A stretch of DNA of 64,000 bases from Ensifer adhaerens (GTDB taxonomy: Bacteria; Pseudomonadota; Alphaproteobacteria; Rhizobiales; Rhizobiaceae). The position numbers were made by a program, and so were the translations under genes. Of this stretch, positions 54,429-62,738 are shown one piece after another. The notes under the pieces were generated by a model. That model saw nothing but the letters and a program-made list of their open reading frames with translations. It did no database searches and was not told where the DNA came from. How positions within the stretch are numbered: position 1 is the first letter of the stretch; each line of letters starts with the position of its first letter. The stretch lies in NCBI RefSeq assembly GCF_028993555.1, contig NZ_CP118610.1:2418001-2482000 (forward strand), in the 5' to 3' direction.

Positions 54429-55246
54429 TGCGCGCCTTCATCTCCTCCGTTTACCTCTTCCTCTACGCCCCGATCGCGCTGGTCGTGCTGTTCTCCTTCA
54501 ACGCCGGGCGCAACGCCAGCGAGTTCACTGGGTTTTCGACCGCTTGGTACGGCAAGGCGCTTGGAAACACCTTCCTCGTCTCGGCGCTGCAGAACAGCCT
54601 GCTGATCGCCTTTACCAGCGCCACGCTTGCCGCGATCTTCGGCACCATGGCCGCCCTTGGCATGGAGCGGATGGCGCCGCGCAACCGGGCGATCTTCGAT
54701 GCGCTCTTTGCAGCCGCAATCGTCGTGCCCGGCGTCGTCATCGGCATCGCGACGCTGGTTGCCCTCGTCGCCGTCTTCTCCTTCGTCAATCCGGCGCTGG
54801 CAACGATCTGGCCCGGCGACCAGCCGCCGCAGCTCGGCCTTGGCTACGGCTCGATCATCGCCGCCCACGGCCTGTTTTCCATGGCGCTGGTGACGATGAT
54901 CGTTAAGGCCCGCATCGCGAGCCTCGGCCGCGATATCGTCGAGGCATCGAGCGACCTTTACGCGACGCCGCTCACCACCTTCCGGCTGATCGTGCTGCCG
55001 CAAATCCTGCCCTCGATCCTCGCGGGCTTTCTTCTGGCCTTCACCTTCTCCTTCGACGATTTCATCATCGCCTTCTTCGTCGCGGGCTCGAAGACCACGC
55101 TGCCGATCTACGTCTTCGCCTCGATCCGCCGCGGCGTGACGCCCGAGATCAACGCGATCGCGACGCTGGTGCTCGTCGCCTCGCTGCTTCTGATCCTGAC
55201 CGCCCGCATCCTGATGCGGGAAAAGAAAACGAAATCCGGGGAGTGA
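54428..55246 (+). CDS. ABC transporter permease (PotC type)
   Basis: A 272-residue permease with about six helices and the EAA motif VEASSDLYATPLTTFRLIVLPQILPS near residues 175-200. FTFSFDDFIIAFFVAGS is characteristic of PotC-type subunits. It is coupled to the preceding permease and lies four bases before the short-chain dehydrogenase gene. Confidence 0.9.
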   Translation: MRAFISSVYLFLYAPIALVVLFSFNAGRNASEFTGFSTAWYGKALGNTFLVSALQNSLLIAFTSATLAAIFGTMAALGMERMAPRNRAIFDALFAAAIVVPGVVIGIATLVALVAVFSFVNPALATIWPGDQPPQLGLGYGSIIAAHGLFSMALVTMIVKARIASLGRDIVEASSDLYATPLTTFRLIVLPQILPSILAGFLLAFTFSFDDFIIAFFVAGSKTTLPIYVFASIRRGVTPEINAIATLVLVASLLLILTARILMREKKTKSGE

Positions 55247-55250
55247 AACC

Positions 55251-56012
55251 ATGATCCTGAAAGAGCGGGTCGCGATCGTGACCGGAGCGGGCTCCGGGAT
55301 CGGTCAGGCGGGTGCGGCCATCATGGCGCGCGAAGGCGCCCATGTCGTCGTCGTCGACCGCAGCCTCGCGGCAGCCGCGACCGCCGTCGAGGCGATCGCC
55401 GCCAACGGCGGCAGCGCCGAGGCGCTGGCGATCGACGTGACGGACGACACGGCGCTTTCCGACGGCATTGCCGATATCCTCTATCGCCACGGCCGCATCG
55501 ACATCCTGCACAATCATGCCGGCGCCCAGGTTGCGGGTGATCTCGAAGAGGTCGAGGTCGCGGGTTTCGATCGCTCGTGGAACCTCAATGTGCGCGCCCA
55601 TTTCATGGCCGCGCGCCTCGTCATGCCGTCGATGCGGGCCGCCGGCCGCGGCGTCATCGTCAACACCTCCTCATCTTCGGGCGTGCTCTACGACCGCGAG
55701 ATGATCGCCTATACGACGACAAAACACGCCGTCATCGCCATGACCAAGCAGATGGCCGGCGACTACGCCCGCCACGGCATCCGCGTCAACGCGCTCTGCC
55801 CCGGCTGGGTCGACACCCCCTTCAACGACCCTTTCATCGCGCAAATGGGCGGCCGCGGGGCAATCGAATCCTATATCCGCGAGAAGGTGCCGCTCGGCCG
55901 CTGGGCCAGCGTCGAGGAGATCGCCGAGTCGATCCTCTTCCTCGTTTCCGACCGCTCCTCCTACATGACCGGCCAGATCCTGGTGGTCGATGGCGGCGAG
56001 ACGGTGGTGTAG
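55251..56012 (+). CDS. Short-chain dehydrogenase/reductase
   Basis: This 253-residue classical SDR has coenzyme motif TGAGSGIG (about 11-18), NHAG in place of the usual NNAG (about 87-90), catalytic Ser in NTSSSSG (about 138-144) and YTTTK (about 155-159), with C-terminal PGWVDTPF. It is the last gene of the importer operon, so it probably oxidises the imported compound or a derivative. Asp at the end of the second strand (VVVDRS) favours NAD over NADP. Substrate unknown. Confidence 0.9.
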   Translation: MILKERVAIVTGAGSGIGQAGAAIMAREGAHVVVVDRSLAAAATAVEAIAANGGSAEALAIDVTDDTALSDGIADILYRHGRIDILHNHAGAQVAGDLEEVEVAGFDRSWNLNVRAHFMAARLVMPSMRAAGRGVIVNTSSSSGVLYDREMIAYTTTKHAVIAMTKQMAGDYARHGIRVNALCPGWVDTPFNDPFIAQMGGRGAIESYIREKVPLGRWASVEEIAESILFLVSDRSSYMTGQILVVDGGETVV

Positions 56013-56019
56013 CGAGCCG

Positions 56020-56823
56020 TTAGGACGGAACGATACCCCGGCAGGCCCACGCAACCGCCGCAAAGGACCGCGGCCCGTCCGGCTGGCCGGCTTCGTAGGC
56101 GGCGCGAATGGCCGCGTCGAGCTTCGTCCGCATCCCCGCATCCAGTGAGCCGACATACTTGCCGAGCGGCCCTTCGCCTGCGGCAATCGGCTCCCAGAAA
56201 TCGGCGAAGGACTGATAGTCCATGCGGATCAGGAGCGAGGTCTGCCGGACGTCCGCGAGGCCATTCGCGACAAAGCTCTGCATCATCTCGCCCGGCCGCA
56301 TCATCGGCTGGAAACAATAGCGACTGCGAACCTGCTCGGCATTGCCATCGAGCATCGCCGCCACATCGAGTACCATGCGCATGCCCGGCATGCCGCCGAA
56401 GTGATCCCAGACAGCGGCGGCAACGACGCCGCCCGGCCGTACGACACGGCGCATCTCGGCGACCGCCTTTCCCGATTCCGGCACGAAGTGCAGCACCAGC
56501 AGCGCCATCGCCCGGTCGAAGGATGCATCGGCAAAGGGCAGCGCGCAGGCATCGGCCTGCTGGACTTCGATCCGCGGATCGCTGTTCGCCTTGATCGTCG
56601 CCTCGACGAAGACGGGCGAGAAGTCGATCGCGGTAATCTCGCTGATATCGGCTGCATGCGGCAGCGCAAAGGTGAGGCTGCCCGTGCCGCAGCCGACGTC
56701 CAGCACCCGCTCTCCGTCGGCAACACCCGCAAAGTCGATGAATGGCGGCGCAAGCTGCCGGCTCCACCGACCCATCAACTGTTCGTAGCCGGCAGCACTC
56801 TGCACATTGAAGCTCGATGTCAT
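56020..56823 (-). CDS. Class I SAM-dependent methyltransferase
   Basis: This 267-residue protein has SAM motif I VLDVGCGTGSL (about 41-51), motif II ITAIDFSP and PFADASFDRAMALLVLHFVPE, the UbiE/Methyltransf_11 pattern. The ATG at 56823 follows CGGAGG, while an extension to 56883 lacks such a site. It converges on the short-chain dehydrogenase with only seven bases between stops. The substrate is unknown. Confidence 0.87.
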   Translation of the reverse strand: MTSSFNVQSAAGYEQLMGRWSRQLAPPFIDFAGVADGERVLDVGCGTGSLTFALPHAADISEITAIDFSPVFVEATIKANSDPRIEVQQADACALPFADASFDRAMALLVLHFVPESGKAVAEMRRVVRPGGVVAAAVWDHFGGMPGMRMVLDVAAMLDGNAEQVRSRYCFQPMMRPGEMMQSFVANGLADVRQTSLLIRMDYQSFADFWEPIAAGEGPLGKYVGSLDAGMRTKLDAAIRAAYEAGQPDGPRSFAAVAWACRGIVPS

Positions 56824-56986
56824 GATCGCCTCCGGGCAGTGAGGCGTGCATTGTAACGTGTGGCAGGCGCGACACCAAGACACCGGCTCACCGCTCGAGC
56901 GCCGTCAGCAGAAACGGTGGAAGGTACGTCGTCAGATCGCCTGCGTGAGCGGGCGTGATTTTTGAGAATGGCAAGCAGCAAGGAAG

Positions 56987-58615
56987 TCAGGAAGGTTGAG
57001 GCGTCTGAAGCAAGTTGCCCGGGATTTGTTGCAACAATTCCGTCAATCGTTTCTGCCAATGCGGATTGCGCTGTCTTAGCGGCTCTAGAGCGTCGCCTGA
57101 CACGTTCTCCATTTCGCTCATCAAGGCGCGCGATGATCGAGCCTCTGCAAGACGCCCGGCAGCCGCATAACAGCAGGCCAGCGTTTCTTGGACCGGCCGC
57201 CATCCGGGGCGCACCTTTTGGGCCTTCACGGCAGCAGCGAGCGCGTTTGTTCCATCGCCTGCAAACAGGTGGGCGAGCGCCAGAAAATTCAGCCAGACGA
57301 AGTTCTGCGGGTCATTGGCGTTCAACATGAGACCGTGTTCCAGCGACGCTATGGCACCGGACGCGTTCCCCCTGAACAGCTCCGCCATTCCCAGGACAAG
57401 ATGGCCAAGGGCGAAACTCGGGCTGATCTCGATCGCCCTTTCGGCGGCAAGGACCGCCTGCTCGGGCGCATTCGCATACGCGCTGCAGATTGCCAACGCA
57501 TAGTGTGTGTACGGGTTCTTTTCGTCGAGCCGAACGGCCGCCAGGGCAGCGTCCAAACCCTCCCTGATGTCCTTGGAAGCATGCTCGCTCCATTCATAGG
57601 CGACGATGCCTGCGCTCACGCGACCAAGCCAGAGATGCGCTTCGGCAAGCTCGGGATCAAGCCGACGCGCCTCCCTGAATAGCTCTCGCGCCATTAAGTG
57701 GGTCTGCTGGCCAACCTGGTGAAAATACCAGGTCCCCTGCCGCACGATCTCCCATGCCGTCAAATTTCCCGTGTGCCGCGACGCCGCGGGGAGTGACGCC
57801 GTCTTCAGCAGTTCTGGTTTAATCGCGCCTGCAACTCTCTCTGCGATGGCGTCTTGAACTGCGAATGCCTCTTCCATTTTCAGGTCGTACCGTTCGGCCC
57901 AGACCTGGCTGGCCGAGGTGGTCTCGACCAGTTGCGTGGAGACCCGAAGACGGCCGCCGGAGCGGCGCACGCTTCCTTCGAGCACGTAATCGACATCCAG
58001 GTCTCGGCCCACCTGCTTGGCACTCACCGACTTGTGCTTGTAGACGAAACTTGAATTGCGCCCGATGACTCGAAACCACCGAAATCTCGTGAGCGCGGTG
58101 ATCACATCTTCGGTGATGCCATCGACGAGATACGACTGTTGCTTGTCACTGCTCAGATTCGCAAACGGTAGGACCACGATCGATGGTCTGCCCCGGTTCG
58201 CGGGCGAACTTGGCAGTGCCGGCGACGCATCAGCGGCAACCGGATGCAGGCTATTCACCCGGGCGGCAAAACGATACCCCGCACGCGGCACGGTGGCGAT
58301 CCATTCGTTACCCTCCGGTTGAGGGCCCAGCATCTTGCGCAAGGCAGCGATCTGAACCGAGAGATTGCTCTCCTCGACGACAGCCGCGGGCCAGGCTGCT
58401 TCCATCAGCGCGGACTTGCTCACGACCTGCATCGACGCTCGCACCAGCGCGTGCAACAGCAACAAGCCCTTATGGCCAATCGCGACACGCCGCCCTTTAC
58501 ACGTCAGTGCGCCGCGCTGCATGTCGAGGATGAATGTCCCGAACGCGAACAGTTGCGGCTCGACGCTATCGGCCACGACGTCTTCGGAAGAATTCGGAAC
58601 TTTTCGCCCTCCCAT
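56987..58615 (-). CDS. Winged-helix regulator with TolB/FlgO-like and TPR domains (CadC/adenylate-cyclase-associated type)
   Basis: This 542-residue protein has an OmpR/PhoB-type winged helix (about 20-115; VVEESNLSVQIAALRKMLG), then a TolB-like N domain (about 140-285; IVVLPFANLSSDKQQSYLVDGI) and TPR repeats (about 300-510). There is no membrane segment, so unlike CadC it is cytoplasmic. Such proteins are one-component regulators with unknown signals. It is divergent from a cupin gene with a 71-base gap and may control it. The region looks less GC-rich than its neighbours, a hint of transfer. Confidence 0.88.
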   Translation of the reverse strand: MGGRKVPNSSEDVVADSVEPQLFAFGTFILDMQRGALTCKGRRVAIGHKGLLLLHALVRASMQVVSKSALMEAAWPAAVVEESNLSVQIAALRKMLGPQPEGNEWIATVPRAGYRFAARVNSLHPVAADASPALPSSPANRGRPSIVVLPFANLSSDKQQSYLVDGITEDVITALTRFRWFRVIGRNSSFVYKHKSVSAKQVGRDLDVDYVLEGSVRRSGGRLRVSTQLVETTSASQVWAERYDLKMEEAFAVQDAIAERVAGAIKPELLKTASLPAASRHTGNLTAWEIVRQGTWYFHQVGQQTHLMARELFREARRLDPELAEAHLWLGRVSAGIVAYEWSEHASKDIREGLDAALAAVRLDEKNPYTHYALAICSAYANAPEQAVLAAERAIEISPSFALGHLVLGMAELFRGNASGAIASLEHGLMLNANDPQNFVWLNFLALAHLFAGDGTNALAAAVKAQKVRPGWRPVQETLACCYAAAGRLAEARSSRALMSEMENVSGDALEPLRQRNPHWQKRLTELLQQIPGNLLQTPQPS

Positions 58616-58686
58616 TCAGGACTCCAGCCGGTCTTCTTGCGATCCTTTGCGTAGGTCGACCAGACTACCACAGAGGAGACCGAAAC

Positions 58687-59130
58687 ATGACGATTTCAGA
58701 AGAACGAACCGACGCGCGTCCAGGCTTCTCGCGGGGCAAGGCCCTCGTATCCAAAGGGGACGCCGGTTACCAAGCTGAACAGGGGCCCGATTACCTGCCC
58801 GGCATTAGTGCAGAGTCAGTTGGCTCTACCGCACTGTGGCTCGGCATCGCTACGATCCCGCCCGGAAAGCGCACCAAGGCGCATGTGCATGAGCGCCACG
58901 AAACTGCCTTCTACATGTTGAGCGGTGAAGAGCTGGAACTATGGAGTGGCGATCAACTCCAGCACCGGGATGTGATGCACCCAGGAGACTATCTGTACAT
59001 CCCCGCCAACGTGTTGCACGTGGCCGTCAATCGAGCTGCCCAACCAGCGGTATTTGTCGGGGCGCGCAACGAGCCAACCGCGCAGGAGAGCGTTGTTCTT
59101 TATCCTGAAATGGATTCCCGAGTGCCGTGA
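58687..59130 (+). CDS. Cupin-domain protein
   Basis: A 147-residue protein with one cupin barrel. Metal ligands come from HVHERHETAFY (about 65-75, HxH...E) and the His of NVLHVAV (about 109-115). The ATG at 58687 follows AGAGGAGA. It is divergent from the TPR regulator and converges on hutU. The family may hold phosphomannose-isomerase-like or dioxygenase-like proteins; the reaction is unknown. Confidence 0.87.
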   Translation: MTISEERTDARPGFSRGKALVSKGDAGYQAEQGPDYLPGISAESVGSTALWLGIATIPPGKRTKAHVHERHETAFYMLSGEELELWSGDQLQHRDVMHPGDYLYIPANVLHVAVNRAAQPAVFVGARNEPTAQESVVLYPEMDSRVP

Positions 59131-59166
59131 CAGGTGTGAGACTGCTTAGAGCAAAGCCACAGGTCC

Positions 59167-60825
59167 TTACACCTTCACATGCCCGATGCCCTTGGTGGCG
59201 ATCTCCTCGAAGCTCTCGTCATAGCCGGCATCGGCATAACGGATCACGCCGAGAGACGTATCGTTGGTGAGCGCATGGTCGAGCCGTTCGTCGGCCTCCA
59301 CCGTACCGTCGGCAACGACCGTCACGCCGCAGCTCGTCATGTAGCCGGCATAACCACCACCACCGGAATGCACCACCACGAGGTCGGCCATCGAGGAGCA
59401 GAGCAGCATGGCGTCGAGAAGCGGCCAGTCGGCGATCGCGTCCGATCCATCCTTCATCCGCTCGGTCATGATGTTCGGATGCGCCATGGCGCCAGCATCG
59501 AGGTGGTCGCGGGAAAAGGCGATCGGCCCCTTGAGCTCGCCGGATGCCACCAGTTCGTTGACGCGCCGCGCCAGTGCGGTGCGCTCACCGTGGCCGAGCC
59601 AGGCGATGCGCGCCGGCAAGCCCTCGAAGGGGATATGCTCACGCGCAAGCCTGACCCAGTTGGTGACGATCCGGTTGTCCGGGAACATGTCCAGAAGCAG
59701 ATTGTCGATGCGGGCGATGTCGCTTTCTTCGCCCGAAAGCGCCATCCAGCGGAAGGGGCCGATGGCGCGCGCAAAGAGCGGACGCAGATAGGCTTCGGTG
59801 AAGATCGGAATGTCGAAGGCGTTGGCAACGCCGCCCTCGCGCGCCTGGGTGCGGATGAGGTTGCCGTTGTCGAAGACTTCCGCGCCTTTCTGCTGGAAGT
59901 CGAGCATCGCCTTCACGTGCTCGACGATCGAGGCGCGGCTTGCCGCCATCAACTGCCCCTGGCCATCGTCGCGCAGCGACTTCACCTGGTCGAGGCTCAT
60001 GCCCTTCGGCACATAGCCGTAGACGAGATCATGTGCCGAGGTCTGGTCGGTCACCACATCGGGCACGATGCCGCGCCGCGCGATCTCCGGATAGATTTCG
60101 GCCGCATTGCCGACGAGGCCGACGGAAAGCGCCCGCTTGTCCTTCACCGCCGCATCGATCATCGAGAGTGCCGCGTCGAGATCCGGCGCGATCTCCTGCA
60201 GATAGCCGATCTCCCGGCGTTTCTTCGCCCGTTCCGCATCGATATCGACGCAGAGGATCGCCGCCCCCGCCATGCGGCCGGCAAGCGGCTGCGCCCCGCC
60301 CATGCCGCCGAGCCCCGCCGTCAGCACGAAGCGGCCGGAGAGATCGCCGCCGAAGCGGCGCTCGGCGATGCGCATGAAGATCTCGTAGGTTCCCTGGATC
60401 ACACCCTGGCTGCCGATATATTGCCAGGCGCCGGCCGTCAGCCCGCCCCAGCAGATCAACCCTTTCCGCTGCAACTCGTAGAACACTTCGGCCTTCGCCC
60501 ACTGGCCGACGATGTTGCAATTGGCCATGATGACCAGCGGCGCCTTGGCATGGGTCTTCAACAGTCCCACCGGCTTGCCCGACTGGATGATCAGCGTCTG
60601 GTCCTCGTCCATCTCGATCAAAGTCTTGACGATGGCCCGATGCGCTGGCCAGTTGCGCGCCGCCTTGCCGAGCGCCGCATAGACGACGAGATTGTCCGGA
60701 TCCTCGCCGACCGAAAGCACGTTTTCCAAGAGCCGCAGCAGCGCTTCCTGCCGCCAGCCCTTGGCGCGCAACTCAGGCCCGCCGGGGATCGGAAAGTTCG
60801 GGTGACGGGGATTGGCCTTGGGCAT
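59167..60825 (-). CDS. hutU: Urocanate hydratase
   Basis: This 552-residue urocanase converts urocanate to 4-imidazolone-5-propionate in histidine degradation. The NAD-binding TAGLGGMGGAQPLAG (about 168-182), DQTSAHDLVYGYVP and the active-site SCGVTVVADG with the conserved Cys are all present. Length equals the family norm. The ATG at 60825 follows AAAGAGGAACG. hutH and hutI are not beside it in the window; the next genes upstream on the same strand are a TfoX-domain gene, DUF917 and an M20 carbamoylase. A tandem repeat array begins about 40 bases upstream of its start. Confidence 0.95.
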   Translation of the reverse strand: MPKANPRHPNFPIPGGPELRAKGWRQEALLRLLENVLSVGEDPDNLVVYAALGKAARNWPAHRAIVKTLIEMDEDQTLIIQSGKPVGLLKTHAKAPLVIMANCNIVGQWAKAEVFYELQRKGLICWGGLTAGAWQYIGSQGVIQGTYEIFMRIAERRFGGDLSGRFVLTAGLGGMGGAQPLAGRMAGAAILCVDIDAERAKKRREIGYLQEIAPDLDAALSMIDAAVKDKRALSVGLVGNAAEIYPEIARRGIVPDVVTDQTSAHDLVYGYVPKGMSLDQVKSLRDDGQGQLMAASRASIVEHVKAMLDFQQKGAEVFDNGNLIRTQAREGGVANAFDIPIFTEAYLRPLFARAIGPFRWMALSGEESDIARIDNLLLDMFPDNRIVTNWVRLAREHIPFEGLPARIAWLGHGERTALARRVNELVASGELKGPIAFSRDHLDAGAMAHPNIMTERMKDGSDAIADWPLLDAMLLCSSMADLVVVHSGGGGYAGYMTSCGVTVVADGTVEADERLDHALTNDTSLGVIRYADAGYDESFEEIATKGIGHVKV

Positions 60826-60865
60826 GGTGTCGTTCCTCTTTGTTGTGTCGGTGAGCGGTGTGGGC

Positions 60866-61052
60866 GGCCCTCTCACTTACGGCTGCGGGGTGGTTGCCCC
60901 TCTCATTCATGGTGGCGGAGGTAACGGCCTCCTCTGATTCATGGCGGCGGAGGTCGCTGCCCGTCTCGTTTATCGTGGCTGGAGTTCGCCGCCCCCTTGC
61001 ATTTGTGCGTCGCAGGTGGCGGCCCCTCACGCTTGTGGTGACGGGCGACAAC
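60866..61052. repeat. Six-copy degenerate tandem repeat, about 31-base unit
   Basis: Six units of 30-33 bases begin at 60866, 60896, 60926, 60959, 60991 and 61021. Each begins GGCCCCTC-like or GCCCCTCTC-like and continues with a TGG-GGCGGAGGT-like block. The array runs from just upstream of hutU to the edge of a RIME element, whose first bases (GGCCCCTCA) match the unit start. On the minus strand it is an open frame of 10-11-residue periodicity, but no convincing gene. Confidence 0.65.
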
Positions 61053-61247
61053 GGCCCCTCACCCTAACCCTCTCCCCGCTTGCGGGGAGAGGTGATCGCG
61101 TTGTGCTCGCCGCGCCGACCCACACCACCGCGACATTCCGAGTCCTGTAATGGCTGCGCAAATGCTCAGTACTTGCCACACGCTCTGCAGCTAGCCGCCG
61201 ACCTCGTCCCCTCTCCCCGCAAGCGGGGGAGGGTCAGGGTGAGGGGC
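61053..61247. repeat. Composite RIME-type palindromic repeat 3
   Basis: The left arm (61053-61092) contains GCCCCTCACCCTAACC and a CTCTCCCCGC/GCGGGGAGAG hairpin. The right arm (61208-61247) is its inverted copy, ending GGGTCAGGGTGAGGGGC. The core of about 115 bases is unique. Together with the tandem array it fills the 472-base gap between the TfoX-domain gene and hutU. Confidence 0.8.
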
Positions 61248-61297
61248 AAATCACCAACCCTCCTTGGTGAGGTGATGGCGAACCCGCCCGCACAAGT

Positions 61298-61627
61298 TCA
61301 CTTCGGCGGCAACGTCTCCACGAACGCGATCGCCCCATCGAGCAGCCGCTTGCGCAAGCCATCGTCGCCATAGGCCTCCGCCCCTGCCCGCACCCAGCCG
61401 TGCATCGCTCGCCCGTTCATCACCATCAGCTCGATGTCGGGCAGATCGAGCGCCCAGCCGTCATTGCCCTTGCCGATCCGGACAAGCAGCGAACCCTCGC
61501 GCGCACCACAAAGCAGGTTGCCATGAAGCAGATAGGCCCAGCCGCCGAACATTGCCTTCTCCGAGAGCCCGGCGCGATCGCCGAGTTCTTCGCGGATCAG
61601 CTCTTCCAGTCCGGCATCGCGCGCCAT
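61298..61627 (-). CDS. TfoX N-terminal-domain protein
   Basis: A 109-residue protein made of one TfoX_N domain (KAMFGGWAYLLHGNLLCGAREGSLLVRIG, about 24-52; NGRAMHGWV). It is related to the N-terminal half of the competence regulator TfoX/Sxy but lacks the C-terminal half. Such short proteins are widespread and their function is unknown. It lies 12 bases after the DUF917 gene and shares its operon. Confidence 0.85.
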   Translation of the reverse strand: MARDAGLEELIREELGDRAGLSEKAMFGGWAYLLHGNLLCGAREGSLLVRIGKGNDGWALDLPDIELMVMNGRAMHGWVRAGAEAYGDDGLRKRLLDGAIAFVETLPPK

Positions 61628-61639
61628 CGCTCCGTCCCG

Positions 61640-62737
61640 TCAGGTCCGGCCGGAAAGCGCGTAGCGGGCAAGCTCGATGCCCATGGCTTTCTCCACCGAG
61701 GGGTAAACCGTCGGGTCGAGCACACTGGAGGACAGCGGGATCACCGTCTTCGGCACATGCAGAACGAAGATCTTCATGCCCACCTGCAACTGCCCGACGC
61801 TCAGAGGTTCGCCCTCCGGCGACAGCGTGGTGATGACGTCGGGGAAGGTCGCGAGCCTTTGGCCTTCCGCAGAGTCAACCGCCATATACTCGTTCATCAC
61901 GTGCAATACCGTCGAGTCAGTGCCCTTCCCCAGCGTCACCGTGCCGATATCGAAGGCTTCCTTGGTGTAGACGACGGATTTGTCGGTGATCGTGCCTCCG
62001 GCAAGGATCGCGCCATTGGTGGTCTTGACGATCGCATCGATGATGGCGCTGCCGCCTCTGGCCTCGGCCGCAATGATCGCCTCGCCCAGCGCCAGCGCCA
62101 GCGAGATGCCGCCGAGTGCCGCGTTGTCCCGGACGTATGATGCGCGCACCGGATTGCGGCACGAGGCGATGAAGCCGCCCGACATGTCGGACGCGGTACG
62201 CAGGACCGGCGAGACCTTGGCGGTGGCGCCGCGCACCACCAGCTCGATGTAGCGGTTCTCCTCGCGGTTTCCGCCGACGGCCGTCTGGATCATCGGCTCG
62301 GGCGAGCCGGCAAGGCCGATCGAGCCCATGTCGCCGGTCGGATGCGCACGAATGTCGCCGACCGCGTCCACCACCTTGGTGCCGAGGATTGCCGAGGGCA
62401 GCCAGCCGTTGAGCGTCGAGGACTTGCCGTTCTGGCCGATGATCAGGCCCGAGAGCTTCTCGCCAAGCGCCTCCTGCAGAAGCTGCACCGCCTTGACGTA
62501 GTCGACGCCGCGCATTTCCCATGGCGTGGTCGAGGCCGGCGCACCGATGGCCGCCGCCGTCGCCACCCAGTCGTCGGCGTTAAGCTCGTCGATCGACACC
62601 AGTTCCGGCTTGCCGATCGAGACCGCGGCATAGCCGAGCATGCGCCCATGATCGGCCCACCCGCCACCGCCGGCGGCATAGACCGACCCGCCCTTGACCG
62701 CCGCCTCGACGTCCTTTTCCTTCAGTATCCGGCCCAT
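61640..62737 (-). CDS. DUF917-family protein
   Basis: A 365-residue DUF917 protein, with the N-terminal GGSVYAAGGGGWADHG (about 16-31) and IIGQNGKSSTLNGWLPS. DUF917 proteins resemble the C-terminal part of hydantoinase/oxoprolinase (HyuA/HyuB) systems and are often found near them. The gene starts one base after the M20 hydrolase stop, so the two are tightly coupled and probably act on the same N-carbamoyl or hydantoin-like compound. The precise activity is unknown. Confidence 0.87.
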   Translation of the reverse strand: MGRILKEKDVEAAVKGGSVYAAGGGGWADHGRMLGYAAVSIGKPELVSIDELNADDWVATAAAIGAPASTTPWEMRGVDYVKAVQLLQEALGEKLSGLIIGQNGKSSTLNGWLPSAILGTKVVDAVGDIRAHPTGDMGSIGLAGSPEPMIQTAVGGNREENRYIELVVRGATAKVSPVLRTASDMSGGFIASCRNPVRASYVRDNAALGGISLALALGEAIIAAEARGGSAIIDAIVKTTNGAILAGGTITDKSVVYTKEAFDIGTVTLGKGTDSTVLHVMNEYMAVDSAEGQRLATFPDVITTLSPEGEPLSVGQLQVGMKIFVLHVPKTVIPLSSSVLDPTVYPSVEKAMGIELARYALSGRT

Positions 62738-62738
62738 G

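Noticed and set aside
54071..55252. Minus-strand open frame of 393 codons opposite the PotB/PotC permeases
   Set aside because: Its translation is a run of charged residues mirroring hydrophobic codons of the permeases on the other strand.
60866..61052. CRISPR array
   Set aside because: Units are contiguous, without regular unique spacers, and no cas genes are present.
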